From NCBI GenBank assembly GCA_016124755.1, contig WGNA01000011.1:310688-374687 (forward strand): DNA of 64,000 bases, in the 5' to 3' direction. This document shows, in pieces, positions 9,725 through 18,454 of the stretch (positions within the stretch are counted from its first letter, which is position 1; each line of letters begins with the position of its first letter). This DNA comes from Bacteroidota bacterium (GTDB lineage: Bacteria; Bacteroidota; Bacteroidia; NS11-12g; UBA9320). The notes under the pieces are model-generated. The model made no database searches. It saw nothing but the letters and a program-made list of their open reading frames with translations, and was not told where the DNA came from. The translations under genes were made by a program, and so were the position numbers.

Positions 9725-10867
9725 TTACTTGCCCTCTTCCCGGAATCGACGTATTTCGATATCGTCTTTAAACTCGGCTTTGTATTCACCCACACCCGGA
9801 TTAAAAACATCGAATACACCTTCTTTTTTCCCGTTCACCCATTTTCCTTTAATGGTGGAATTATTAAGAGTGGCGACCTGCGTTCCGTACCCGTGTGGTT
9901 TCCCGTTTTTAAAGTAACCATCGAGATAACCGTCTTTGGTGTACAGAATTCCTTTTCCGTTAAACTGGTTGTTTGCGAAAAATCCCTCGTATCGATACGA
10001 TTCTGAAAACGTAAATTTTCCCTTCCCGCTCATCAGGTCGTTTTCCCATTCTCCGGTATAAGAGGTTCCGTCGGAGTTTCGAATTTCGCCTTCGCCGTAT
10101 CTTCTGCCCATCAGGAAATGACCCTTGTACGTGTATTGATTGGGAACGGTTAACCGGCCTTCATCCCAAAGAAATCCCAATTTCAGTGTACCCGAATATG
10201 TGAGTCCGAAACTGTCGGTAATTATTCCTTCGCCATGTGGAATTCCGTATTGAAACTGGCCTGTGTAACGCATTCCGTTTGGCCAGACCATAGTTCCCGA
10301 GCCGGTATAACATCTCCCTTTCTCCGTACATTGTCCGTCTGGAATGAGGCGGAATCCCCACTCGGCAAGATGTTCGTGATCTTGTGTGGCAACGTAACTT
10401 TTGTTGGCAATAAACTTAACCAATTCGATGTGTCGGTCGCGGAAGTACACAACAACATCGCCGTTGGTAAAACTTCCGTGCATTACGAACTGGTTAAACG
10501 TATCTGTGTAGAAGTTGCGGAATCGTTCCTGAAAATAACCGTGGTTCATCCGTACTTCCATGCTCATCGGCAACTTCCCTTTAAAGGCGGAGTAGAGATA
10601 ACCGGAATCGTAAAAGTTGATTTCAGAAAGAATAAAATTTTGATTGAATCTGGCGGTGATTCCGAGGTCGTACGAATTAATTTCATAGGTGTAAGTTGAA
10701 GGTTCGTACGATTCGTTGTGCTGCCCTTTTTCCATCTCCATAATAAGAGCTGCGAGGGGAGGGTGTGAGGCGGGCATGCCGATGAGATCGAGAAATTCAT
10801 TACCCGATGGCATCCCGAAAACACGTATTCCTGCAAGTAATAAAAGACCGGTTAATCGAAGTTTCAT
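9725..10867 (-). CDS. Secreted MORN-repeat protein
   Basis: With the start at 10867 the protein begins 'MKLRLTGLLLLAGIRVFG', a clear signal peptide; a longer frame to 10903 adds a poor N-terminus. After a ~150-residue unique domain come at least seven MORN repeats of ~22 residues (for example 'YTGSGTMVWPNGMRYTGQF', 'YTGEWENDLMSGKGKFTF', 'YEGFFANNQFNGKGILYT'). MORN repeats form elongated beta solenoids that bind proteins or lipids; no enzymatic motif is visible. It is probably periplasmic or surface associated. It is monocistronic, convergent with lysC with no spacer, and divergent from fdx. It is only distantly related to the three long repeat proteins at 52772-62608. Confidence 0.8.
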   Translation of the reverse strand: MKLRLTGLLLLAGIRVFGMPSGNEFLDLIGMPASHPPLAALIMEMEKGQHNESYEPSTYTYEINSYDLGITARFNQNFILSEINFYDSGYLYSAFKGKLPMSMEVRMNHGYFQERFRNFYTDTFNQFVMHGSFTNGDVVVYFRDRHIELVKFIANKSYVATQDHEHLAEWGFRLIPDGQCTEKGRCYTGSGTMVWPNGMRYTGQFQYGIPHGEGIITDSFGLTYSGTLKLGFLWDEGRLTVPNQYTYKGHFLMGRRYGEGEIRNSDGTSYTGEWENDLMSGKGKFTFSESYRYEGFFANNQFNGKGILYTKDGYLDGYFKNGKPHGYGTQVATLNNSTIKGKWVNGKKEGVFDVFNPGVGEYKAEFKDDIEIRRFREEGK

Positions 10868-10957
10868 ATCTCTTTTTAGTCTGTGCAAATTAAGTAATGA
10901 CATACCGGGTGAATCGGAAAGGTCAACAATTTTTTATTTAGAACGTTTTAAAATAAA

Positions 10958-10965
10958 TAGTTTTG
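10958..10965 (+). promoter_or_regulatory. Bacteroidota -7 box for the fdx-iscX-kdsC operon
   Basis: TAGTTTTG, an exact TAnnTTTG match, ends 10 nt before the fdx ATG, so the transcript would be nearly leaderless. Confidence 0.5.
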
Positions 10966-10975
10966 CGCGCTCGAC

Positions 10976-11302
10976 ATGGCATACCAGATAACATTCAAAT
11001 TCGAGGATAAGAACATTCCGGAAGTGACTTGTCAAGGTTTAGACGGTGACAGTGTATTAGACGTTGCCCTGGATCATCACATCGACCTTCATCACAACTG
11101 CGGCGCTGTTTGCGCATGTAGCACTTGTCACATTTACGTAGAGCAGGGAATGAATAACTTGCCGGAAATTACAGATAAGGAAGAAGATTTTATTGATAGG
11201 GCAATCAATCCGACATTGAGTTCGCGACTTGCCTGCCAGTGTAAGATTGCTTCGGATCTGATCATTAAAATTCCCGATCAGTCACAATTTAACGGACATT
11301 AA
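10976..11302 (+). CDS. fdx: ISC-type [2Fe-2S] ferredoxin
   Basis: An adrenodoxin-like ferredoxin of 108 residues. The cluster ligands follow the pattern C42-x5-C48-x2-C51 in 'CGAVCACSTCHIYVE', with the fourth ligand in 'RLACQCK' (Cys87 or Cys89). The extra Cys46 in the loop is typical of ISC ferredoxins. It supplies electrons for Fe-S cluster assembly or to a mitochondrial-like reductase pathway. It is followed after 16 nt by iscX, which supports a role in Fe-S biogenesis even though iscS/iscU are not in this window. Confidence 0.92.
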   Translation: MAYQITFKFEDKNIPEVTCQGLDGDSVLDVALDHHIDLHHNCGAVCACSTCHIYVEQGMNNLPEITDKEEDFIDRAINPTLSSRLACQCKIASDLIIKIPDQSQFNGH

Positions 11303-11318
11303 TTTCCCGTTTTAAAAC

Positions 11319-11555
11319 ATGGAAAAGTTTGAATTACCCATCGATTGGAAGGATTACGAAGACATCGCAATGGCGTTGTACGAAAGATTCGGAGACGAAT
11401 TCGATGAAGGAAAAATTTACCGGATACGATTTACAGATTTGTTGGAGTGGGTTCTGGAAGTTCCGAATTTTATCGGCAAACGGGAAGATTGCAACGAAGG
11501 TCATTTGGAAATGATTCAGTCGACCTGGGTTTACGAATGGCGCGATAATCAGTAA
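11319..11555 (+). CDS. iscX: IscX-like Fe-S assembly adaptor
   Basis: A 78-residue acidic protein. The segments 'DWKDYEDIAMALYERFGDE' and 'IRFTDLLEWVLEVPNF' match the winged-helix IscX/YfhJ family, which binds the cysteine desulfurase IscS and iron. The ending 'EMIQSTWVYEW' corresponds to the family's conserved 'xxIxxxWxxE' C-terminus. It lies between fdx and kdsC, 2 nt before the kdsC GTG, so translation of the three genes is probably coupled. Confidence 0.85.
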   Translation: MEKFELPIDWKDYEDIAMALYERFGDEFDEGKIYRIRFTDLLEWVLEVPNFIGKREDCNEGHLEMIQSTWVYEWRDNQ

Positions 11556-11557
11556 TC

Positions 11558-12046
11558 GTGTTATCCGAACTAAAAGATATCCGGCTGATTGTTCTCGATG
11601 TGGATGGAGTTCTAACCAATGGTGACGTTCACATCACGGAAGATGGAAACCTTCTTCGAACGATGAACATCAAAGACGGCTATGCACTTCGCAGAGCAGT
11701 TGATTCCGGATTAAAAATCGTAGTGATCAGCGGCGGCACTTCAGAAGGTGTAAGGATTCGGCTGAATAAACTCGGTGTTACGGATGTATTTCTGGGTGTG
11801 AAAGACAAGGTTGGTTCATTTAATTCCTATTTAGAGCAAAACAACCTTTCAGTTCACCAAAGCCTGATGATGGGAGACGATTTACCGGATCTTGAATTGA
11901 TGCAAATGGTAAAATTTCCCGCTTGCCCGGCAGATGCAGTTTCTGAAATAAAAGAAATCAGCAGGTACATATCGCCATTCAGCGGAGGTAAAGGATGCGT
12001 TCGGGATATTCTGGAAAAGGTGATGAAGCTTCAGAACATTTGGTGA
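11558..12046 (+). CDS. kdsC: 3-deoxy-D-manno-octulosonate 8-phosphate phosphatase
   Basis: A C0-type HAD phosphatase that makes KDO for lipopolysaccharide. The 162-residue length fits tetrameric KdsC. The nucleophile motif is D14-V-D16 in 'VLDVDGVLTNG'; motif II is in 'VVISGGTSEG'; motif IV is 'GDDLPDLELM'. The start is GTG, 2 nt after iscX. Why an LPS gene sits with Fe-S genes is not evident, but the same spacing suggests one transcript from the -7 box at 10958. Generic HAD phosphatases of the same subfamily act on other sugar acids, so the substrate is inferred from the family. Confidence 0.88.
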   Translation: MLSELKDIRLIVLDVDGVLTNGDVHITEDGNLLRTMNIKDGYALRRAVDSGLKIVVISGGTSEGVRIRLNKLGVTDVFLGVKDKVGSFNSYLEQNNLSVHQSLMMGDDLPDLELMQMVKFPACPADAVSEIKEISRYISPFSGGKGCVRDILEKVMKLQNIW

Positions 12047-12121
12047 AATCCAAAAATGGAGATGATCAATAAAGTATGTGACAAAAGTCACAAAAGGTCG
12101 CGGTCTCCTTATTTTATCTGC

Positions 12122-12150
12122 ATCTTAACATTCTGTTAAGATAATTTTTC
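12122..12150 (+). terminator. Weak AT-rich hairpin with U tract after kdsC
   Basis: ATCTTAAC (12122-12129) pairs perfectly with GTTAAGAT (12135-12142) around a 5-nt loop, followed by AATTTTTC. It lies 76 nt after kdsC and could end the fdx-iscX-kdsC transcript. Confidence 0.4.
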
Positions 12151-12205
12151 GAAAAATTTTTAAGGAAGTATTGTGCAGTTTTCAGAATTGTACTTATTTC
12201 GTGAG

Positions 12206-12230
12206 TGCCTTTGAAAAGAGGCAATTTTTT
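12206..12230 (+). terminator. Small hairpin followed by six T
   Basis: TGCCT (12206-12210) pairs with AGGCA (12219-12223), followed by ATTTTTT. It is the second of three hairpin/U-tract units in this 296-bp gap. Confidence 0.35.
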
Positions 12231-12251
12231 CATGGTTAGTTTGGTTTATTT

Positions 12252-12285
12252 GCCCTGCTCACTCTGAGTGGGGCTTCTTTTTTTA
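12252..12285 (+). terminator. Strong rho-independent terminator
   Basis: GCCCTGCTCA (12252-12261) pairs with TGAGTGGGGC (12265-12274) over ten base pairs including two G-U pairs, with a 3-nt loop, and is followed by TTCTTTTTTTA. It lies 206 nt after kdsC, further than expected for that gene, so it may belong to an unannotated short RNA transcribed across 12150-12285. Confidence 0.7.
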
Positions 12286-12342
12286 TAAGGTTTTCGTTTT
12301 TTCAAACCTTTGCCAAGGTCAGAAGATTAAAGAAGAATAGGA

Positions 12343-14178
12343 TCAGAGCTCTTTAAAATAGACCGAGATAGCCTTCGTGAAATTTTGATTCCGGACTTCC
12401 AGCTCATCCATTAACTTTAGATCATTGCCCTCTGCCTTCCGGTACAAATCCTTGTCGGCTATGTAATCGTAAACAACACAGCCATCCCGACAAATAATTC
12501 CGGATCCCAGATTATAAAAGAAATACGACTCATCCCGGGGGGTGTCGAACAAAGACCGGCTGAACATCCATTTATTTTCCCGCTCCTTCAAAACCCATTT
12601 AGACAGAGTTGCCGGAATATCAACATGGCTGGCAAACTGGTGAAATACTTGAGGTTGTTTGATCGCCCCACCAAGAAGAATAAGGGGAATGTGAAATTTA
12701 TCGGGATGATAGATGGGTAAATCTCCCGGTTGAGGAATTGCGTGATCTGCGGTTATCACGACTAGTGTGTGTTTCCATCTTTCCGTTTTGGAAAAAGCAT
12801 CCAGAAATGCTCCGATGCAACTATCGGTGTACCATGCTGCTTTAAACAACTTATTTAACGGGTCATCAAACGTCTTATTGATTTCCGGAATATCAAATGG
12901 TTCATGGTTGCTCAACGAAAAGATGCCGTTGAGAAATGGCTCAGGTTGTTGGGTGCAGATTTTTAGTAAATGATCAAAAGTATGTTCGTCGTGAACACCC
13001 CATTTGCCTTTTTTTAAATCATCGAATTTGCTGAAATAGCTTTTATCGTAAATGCTGCATCGGTTTGCTACGGAAAAAATCGACTGAATGTTGGCGAATT
13101 CCAGATTTCCGCCATACGTCATTGAGGTGTGATAACCGGCGTCGGTGAAATCCTGCATCAGATTCGGAAGACGGAGTAACTTATCGGGGTGCTTTAAGAT
13201 TTCGGTTTCGGCATTCCCCGGAAAACCGGTAAACAATGCGGTAAGTCCCTGATGAGAGCGGTCGCCGTTTGAATAAAAATTATCAAACAACCATCCTTGT
13301 TTAATGTATTCCTGCATCCGGGGAGCAACATCATCCCGACCATTTAGCTGGGATATGAGCCGCGCAGAATAGCTCTCAAGAACGATCACCACAACATTAG
13401 TCGAGTCGGGTAAATCGAATGGAAATAAATTCTGTTTGGAAGCATGTTTTTTCAAGATCATCATTGCTTCCGGAAAACTTATTCCGTCTGTATTAATGCG
13501 GGTTTTGCTGCGGTTTAAAATGGAAAAAACTGCGTTCCAAACCGTGTTAACCGAAACGTGATTAGCGTATTGATTGCGACTGTGATATGCCGAACTGAGG
13601 TTTAAGGTTGAAACATCTAATCCTCCCCGAATCGGAATTATCAGAATACCACAAATCAATAATGCCGTTATTCCGGAAGTGAAATCGGTTTTGGGTAATG
13701 CGGTTTTCTTTAGAACAAATCGCCACAACAACCACGTAGAACCGAAGAATAAAATAAAAATAAGTGCAAAAAGAAGTAAGTCTTTAACCTGCAGTGAGGC
13801 GGCGGCTTCTCTCGGGAAAGCGAGGTATTGCATAGCTTTCATATCGAGTTTGGCGCCCCAATAATTATAAAGTCTTGCGTCTGCTCCAATTGCTATGGCT
13901 GTGATGATGGCAATTAGAAAATACAAAGTCTTAAAGATTAACTTACTTGTTTTAACGGAGAATGCTGCAGCAAAAACAGAGGTGAAAGTGAGAAGGAAGG
14001 TAATATACGCCGACATGGAAAGATCGAGTCGGATACCGAACCGAAAGGAATTGAGTATTTCGGATGAGGTGATCTCATGAAATCCGTTGGTGAAAGTTAG
14101 AAAGACAATTCTGCTGAACTGAAAAAGCAGGAACCAGCAGATGAAATTCAGAACGCCGAAGAGTAAAACCTTTTTCAT
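12343..14178 (-). CDS. LTA synthase family sulfatase-type membrane protein
   Basis: A 611-residue protein with an N-terminal region of about five transmembrane helices (residues ~1-190) and a C-terminal periplasmic sulfatase/alkaline-phosphatase-fold domain. The metal site is visible in 'VVIVLESYSARL' (Glu) and 'VVITADHAIPQPGD' (Asp-His), with a further 'HPDKFHIPLILLGG'. At the usual catalytic Thr position the protein has Ser in 'NGDRSHQGLTALFTG'. Family members transfer phosphoglycerol or phosphoethanolamine onto lipids or glycans; the acceptor here is unknown. It overlaps the upstream FAD oxidoreductase gene by 4 bp (ATGA). Confidence 0.85.
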   Translation of the reverse strand: MKKVLLFGVLNFICWFLLFQFSRIVFLTFTNGFHEITSSEILNSFRFGIRLDLSMSAYITFLLTFTSVFAAAFSVKTSKLIFKTLYFLIAIITAIAIGADARLYNYWGAKLDMKAMQYLAFPREAAASLQVKDLLLFALIFILFFGSTWLLWRFVLKKTALPKTDFTSGITALLICGILIIPIRGGLDVSTLNLSSAYHSRNQYANHVSVNTVWNAVFSILNRSKTRINTDGISFPEAMMILKKHASKQNLFPFDLPDSTNVVVIVLESYSARLISQLNGRDDVAPRMQEYIKQGWLFDNFYSNGDRSHQGLTALFTGFPGNAETEILKHPDKLLRLPNLMQDFTDAGYHTSMTYGGNLEFANIQSIFSVANRCSIYDKSYFSKFDDLKKGKWGVHDEHTFDHLLKICTQQPEPFLNGIFSLSNHEPFDIPEINKTFDDPLNKLFKAAWYTDSCIGAFLDAFSKTERWKHTLVVITADHAIPQPGDLPIYHPDKFHIPLILLGGAIKQPQVFHQFASHVDIPATLSKWVLKERENKWMFSRSLFDTPRDESYFFYNLGSGIICRDGCVVYDYIADKDLYRKAEGNDLKLMDELEVRNQNFTKAISVYFKEL

Positions 14179-15209
14179 TTGAATCGTTTCAGGTCAACTT
14201 CGGGAATCAGGGATTGGTCGTGGTAGATAAAATCAATTAACCATTTTGCCAGCAGTGGCGCCGTTGAAGATCCTTTAGATCCCAGTCCGTTGAACAAATA
14301 CAAATGATCAATTTCGGGATGTTCTCCGAGCAGAGGTCGCCGGTCCCGAACAGAAGGACGTATGCCTGCTTGCTGATTAACCACCGTTTTATTTCCGGCA
14401 ATAAAGGAATCGGTTTTATTCAGCAATTCCTCGCGGGCAGCCGGAGTAATTTCGGTGTTGATATTACGCCAGTCGTAAGTTGCTCCTGCTTTAATGGTAT
14501 TAGTGCAAACGGGCAGAACGAAACAGGAACCGACGAGAATGTCTGAAAAATCATATTCCGTTTCGATGGTAATTATTTCCCCTTTCATGGGAGTGAACGG
14601 GAGAAAATTCCAGATGGGATCAGCCGGCCATCCGTTGCTGAAAATAATTTTGCTAAAGGTATTTTCGCCAAACCCGAATCCGTCTTGTGTTTGGGTAATA
14701 TCAGTCCAGTTGATTTTTAGATTAATGAAGGCCTTTTTTGAACTAAAATGTTCGCGGGTTCTCAGGATAAATTCGGGAAAATCAACCCATCCGCCGGATT
14801 CAATTGACAGACATCCGTTGGTGGAAACAATGCCTTCCGGATTTTTGCAAAATGCCGGGGTCGATATAAAATCTGAGAAAGGTTGCTCTTCAACTCTGGA
14901 ACTCCAGGTGTTTAATTCGCCAACAGAAGACAACACCCTTTTTACGGGCATCGGGTAAAAAAATCGATGTTCGAGAAGTCCTTCGGCCGCTTTATAAAAT
15001 TCGGATGCGAATGGAAAAAATTCTGAAGCTTTCCAGGCAAGCGTTTGCCTTTTTCCGGTGATCGGATTCAGAAGTCCGGCTGCAACTGTGCTGCAATGAT
15101 TTAATTCGGGTGTGTCGGCAACCAAAACTGATTTGCCATCCGATTCAAGCATCAGGGAAAGCACCGTTCCTGCGAGTCCCTGCCCAATCACCAATACATC
15201 AAAATGCAC
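14175..15209 (-). CDS. FAD-dependent oxidoreductase (DAO/glycine-oxidase-like)
   Basis: A 344-residue flavoprotein. The dinucleotide-binding fold starts at residue 4 with 'VLVIGQGLAGTVLSLMLE' (GxGxxG). 'AAGLLNPITGKR' is a family feature of DAO-type enzymes that act on amines. The C-terminal FAD contact is 'LYLFNGLGSKGSSTAPLLA'. The 'GIRPSVRDRRPLLG' motif is typical of the MnmC2/D-amino-acid-oxidase branch. The substrate is unknown. It is the first gene of a two-gene minus-strand unit with the LTA-synthase-like gene; the two functions have no obvious link. Confidence 0.82.
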   Translation of the reverse strand: MHFDVLVIGQGLAGTVLSLMLESDGKSVLVADTPELNHCSTVAAGLLNPITGKRQTLAWKASEFFPFASEFYKAAEGLLEHRFFYPMPVKRVLSSVGELNTWSSRVEEQPFSDFISTPAFCKNPEGIVSTNGCLSIESGGWVDFPEFILRTREHFSSKKAFINLKINWTDITQTQDGFGFGENTFSKIIFSNGWPADPIWNFLPFTPMKGEIITIETEYDFSDILVGSCFVLPVCTNTIKAGATYDWRNINTEITPAAREELLNKTDSFIAGNKTVVNQQAGIRPSVRDRRPLLGEHPEIDHLYLFNGLGSKGSSTAPLLAKWLIDFIYHDQSLIPEVDLKRFK

Positions 15210-15332
15210 GGTGCGAAATTAAGTTAAGGTTAATAACGCAGGAAAAAGAGGTTGCTACTTTGGGCTAAAAATCAAAATGATCAGACGTAGTTGATTCTGG
15301 TTATGATTTAATTTGCGGCAAATCCGAGCGAG

Positions 15333-17210
15333 TTGCGCATTTTTCCCGTACTAATTTTCTGTCTCTGTTTTAATCTGGCTTCGGCACAGGATTACGATTC
15401 TGTGGTTAATCAGCGGGAGTGGGCGCAATTTCTTACGTATAAAGATGTTTCCAACTTTCAGTTTAAAACGCAGACAGAAGATACGGCGCTTGACTTTGTT
15501 CACAGGGTGCTTCCATTAAAACAAAATCAAATCGCATGGCAACATCCGGGACCGTATTATTCTCCGTATCGCATATTGGAATTTTCATTGCCGGCTACCG
15601 ACCATTTTCAGGTTTTTCCGGGCGTGATGAATGTTAATCATCTTCAGTCGGAGAACATCCGGTTTTACAGCAGTCGTTATCCGAGAACGGATCTCAAATA
15701 TTCACAGGGCGGAGACGGTTTATTGTTTATTAAAGCAGAGCATTCTCAGAACATATCAAAGAATTGGCTGGTGGGATTGAACTATGTGAGAAACAGGGTT
15801 CAGAACCGGTTTTATCAGAACATGGCAGAGCAAAATCTGCAAAGAATGACCAATACTTTTTCTGCACAGTTGTTTACACGATTCAGAACCGAAAACCTTA
15901 AATATGAAGTTTTAGCCGACTATACCTGGAATAAATCAAAAATTCAGGAAACCGGAGGAATAACCAATTCTGCGGAATTCGACAGTTTAAACAGCCGTCA
16001 AAGACGATTCGGAGGAACAGCGTATTTGTCGGATGCACAAAATCAGTTTTTAGAAAAATCAATTCATCTGGTTCAGATGTATCGCGACGGGAGTCGAAAA
16101 GTTAAAGATGGCGACACATTAGTTACAGACACGACCTACAATAACATCAAAAGTCAGTGGGTTCACGAATTTTACTTTAGAAATAATCAATACCGGTTTA
16201 CCGATGATGCACCAAATGAGGAATTATATCCGGTCAGAAATATTTCGCTAAAGGCATTTGATTCGGTTCGTTGCCAAACGATAAGTAATTCATTGCATCG
16301 GATGGGATTGATTAAGGGAAATGGTAGATATGATATCGCTGTTGAACACGAATTAATAAGAGTGCTTCAGCTCAATGGATATACTTCTGTTTACAGTAAT
16401 GTGCATGTAATACAGGATTGGAAAATAGCAATAGGTCGGTTGAAACTGAGGCCTTCCGGAAATTGGACGGTGAATGGTTACAATAAAGGTGATTGGAATT
16501 TGAAATTCGCAGCAAATAGTTCCATTGGTAAAGCGAAGATTAAAGCATCGTTGACGAGCATTCGAAAACGACCGGATTACAATTATCAGTTTTACGTTTC
16601 TAATTATTACTGGTGGTTTAATGATCTGGCAAAAACAAATTATCAGAGCCTTGATTTGTTCATTGGTTCTAAAGGCAAAAAACTGAGTTTGGAACCTTCC
16701 GTAACTGTGGTTCAGGGATATGTTTATCTGAACGAATCCGGAGACGTTGAGCAGAATTCTTCAACGTTTCTCATTCAAAAAGTAAAGGCTATAGTTCTTT
16801 TAAATCTCGGGAAAAAATGGAGATGGAACAACGAATTGTTGTATCAGAAATCTGGCTCCGATGTGTGGAGAACGCCGGATTTTTCGGCTCATACTAATTT
16901 GTTTGTTGAGGGAAAATTATTTCACGGAAACATGTTCGCCAGAATAGGGGCAGAGGCGTGGTGGATGAGTTCATTTAAAGGATATACCTACGATCCGGCA
17001 TTGAGAAATTACAAACTTTCATCAACTGCGGTCGGAGGATTTCCTCAGGCAGATGTGTATGTTGATATGCACGTGAGCACGGTAAAATTGTTCGTTCTTG
17101 TGGAGAATATCAGTCAGGGAAATTTTAAATCTGATTGGTTTCTTCAACCGGCTTATCCAATGATCGGACGAGTGATACGATTCGGGGTTCAGTGGAGACT
17201 TTCGAATTGA
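15333..17210 (+). CDS. Putative outer-membrane porin
   Basis: A 625-residue protein with a signal peptide ending at 'FNLASAQ' (residues 1-19) from a TTG start. The rest is rich in alternating hydrophobic/polar strands with aromatic girdles (for example 'NLKYEVLADYTWNKSK', 'WAKIAIGRL'-like strands) and ends in an aromatic-rich strand 'VIRFGVQWRLSN', as expected for a beta barrel. It matches the Bacteroidota 'putative porin' group. TTG is used because the signal peptide begins exactly there and no ATG or GTG lies nearby in frame. The AATTTGC box just upstream (around 15311) is a near-consensus -7 element. Transport substrate is unknown. Confidence 0.75.
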   Translation: MRIFPVLIFCLCFNLASAQDYDSVVNQREWAQFLTYKDVSNFQFKTQTEDTALDFVHRVLPLKQNQIAWQHPGPYYSPYRILEFSLPATDHFQVFPGVMNVNHLQSENIRFYSSRYPRTDLKYSQGGDGLLFIKAEHSQNISKNWLVGLNYVRNRVQNRFYQNMAEQNLQRMTNTFSAQLFTRFRTENLKYEVLADYTWNKSKIQETGGITNSAEFDSLNSRQRRFGGTAYLSDAQNQFLEKSIHLVQMYRDGSRKVKDGDTLVTDTTYNNIKSQWVHEFYFRNNQYRFTDDAPNEELYPVRNISLKAFDSVRCQTISNSLHRMGLIKGNGRYDIAVEHELIRVLQLNGYTSVYSNVHVIQDWKIAIGRLKLRPSGNWTVNGYNKGDWNLKFAANSSIGKAKIKASLTSIRKRPDYNYQFYVSNYYWWFNDLAKTNYQSLDLFIGSKGKKLSLEPSVTVVQGYVYLNESGDVEQNSSTFLIQKVKAIVLLNLGKKWRWNNELLYQKSGSDVWRTPDFSAHTNLFVEGKLFHGNMFARIGAEAWWMSSFKGYTYDPALRNYKLSSTAVGGFPQADVYVDMHVSTVKLFVLVENISQGNFKSDWFLQPAYPMIGRVIRFGVQWRLSN

Positions 17211-17228
17211 ACCGGAGTTTAAAAAGGA

Positions 17229-18338
17229 TCAGTTTTGCTGATCTTCAGCAACTTTTAGAGTCCATACTTCTACTCTTTTGTTCATATCTTCCTGCTCCCG
17301 GTTTTTAGGTTCCGGATAAACCATCTGGAAATTGCTGAGACCTTTATAGGTTAATCGAGAGTTAGAAATCCCGTTTTTAATTAAATAATTGTATACGGCC
17401 TTTGCTCTTCGGTAGGAGAGGTCGAGATTGTAAATTTTCTGAAAAGGGCTGCATCTTCTGGAGGATGGGAAATTCATGTGTCCCTGAATTTCAACGTAGA
17501 GGTCGGGATATTCCTGAAGCACTTTCAAAAGGTTTTCCAATTCAGGTTCCGACTCAGGTTTCAGAATATCTGAATCCGTATAAAAGTATATGTGATCAAA
17601 ACGAAGCTTCTGAACCACATTAACCGGTTTGAGATAGGCATCGATGTAAATGGTATCACCGAGAGATGATGAAATGAATTTTTCAATTTGAACGGTTTCA
17701 TTCAAAAAACCTTCTCTGCTAAACACCACAGCTGCCCCTTTTTGAAATTTTCGTGTAACGTATTTGCCGTTAATGTCGGTAACACCATGTTGATTTTGAC
17801 CGTTGATTTCAATTGAAAAGGAACATGGAAGCTTTTCTCGGGTGGCGGAATTATAGGTGTTGAACTTCAGAACATGTTTTTCCGGATTGGAAGTGGACAG
17901 GTTTTGCTCAGAATCCAATTCATATACAAACGTGATTTCAACTCTTCGGTTTTGAGATTTGATGTCACTTTTGGGCATGGACTCGCCGAAGTATTCCATG
18001 TGAATCATTTTCTCGCGAACACCCTGATCCTTAAGAAATTCCTTCGTGTATTCAGCTCTCTTGGAAGATAATACCTGATTGTATTCATCAGACGCATCAC
18101 TATCGGTGTGGCCGGCAACATATATTTCCCGGATGCGCATCGAACCGATAGTTAAAATAGATTCTCGAATGAAGTTTTTAGCGGCAGGATTCAGTTCGTA
18201 GTCATCAGAATTAAAATATATCTGAATACTTTTCTGATTGAGATCCTGAGAAAGAGAAGTTTTAGGGCTTAAAGGGAAAATGATCAGAAACGTCAGGCAG
18301 ACTTGACAAATAAGAAGTATGCTTTTCCTGGTCAACAT
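17229..18338 (-). CDS. Double OmpA-domain outer-membrane protein
   Basis: This 369-residue protein has a hydrophobic N-terminal signal segment (residues ~7-30) and two OmpA-like peptidoglycan-binding domains. Domain 1 spans about 37-140 with 'IYVAGHTDSDASDEYNQ' and 'SKRAEYTKEFLKDQGV' and ends 'NRRVEITFVYE'. Domain 2 spans about 248-366 with 'VEIQGHMNFPSS', 'SYRRAKAVYNYLIKNGI' and 'NKRVEVWTLKV'. Between them is a ~100-residue beta-rich carboxypeptidase-regulatory-like segment. No beta barrel is present. In domain 2 the canonical HTD is replaced by HMN, so diaminopimelate binding may be altered. It probably anchors the outer membrane to peptidoglycan. It is convergent with the porin gene (18 nt between stops). 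Confidence 0.85.
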   Translation of the reverse strand: MLTRKSILLICQVCLTFLIIFPLSPKTSLSQDLNQKSIQIYFNSDDYELNPAAKNFIRESILTIGSMRIREIYVAGHTDSDASDEYNQVLSSKRAEYTKEFLKDQGVREKMIHMEYFGESMPKSDIKSQNRRVEITFVYELDSEQNLSTSNPEKHVLKFNTYNSATREKLPCSFSIEINGQNQHGVTDINGKYVTRKFQKGAAVVFSREGFLNETVQIEKFISSSLGDTIYIDAYLKPVNVVQKLRFDHIYFYTDSDILKPESEPELENLLKVLQEYPDLYVEIQGHMNFPSSRRCSPFQKIYNLDLSYRRAKAVYNYLIKNGISNSRLTYKGLSNFQMVYPEPKNREQEDMNKRVEVWTLKVAEDQQN

Positions 18339-18390
18339 TTCTAAACACGAACGTGAACGTTATAATCTTATTTCACTATTGAAGTGAATT

Positions 18391-18398
18391 CAAAGATA
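18391..18398 (-). promoter_or_regulatory. Bacteroidota -7 box for the OmpA-like gene
   Basis: TATCTTTG on the minus strand, 52 nt before the start at 18338. A second identical TATCTTTG lies at 18460-18467, on the other side of the terminator. Confidence 0.5.
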
Positions 18399-18419
18399 GT
18401 TAACTTGCGGGATTCTTTA

Positions 18420-18454
18420 GAAAAAGAAAGCCCCGACCGTATAGGTCAGGGCTT
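18420..18454 (-). terminator. Rho-independent terminator (minus strand)
   Basis: On the minus strand AAGCCCTGACC (18454-18444) pairs with GGTCGGGGCTT (18438-18428) through eleven pairs including one T-G, loop of five, followed by TCTTTTTC. The plus strand has a C-A mismatch and no T run, so it acts on minus-strand transcripts coming from the ilvE side and insulates the OmpA promoter. Confidence 0.75.
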
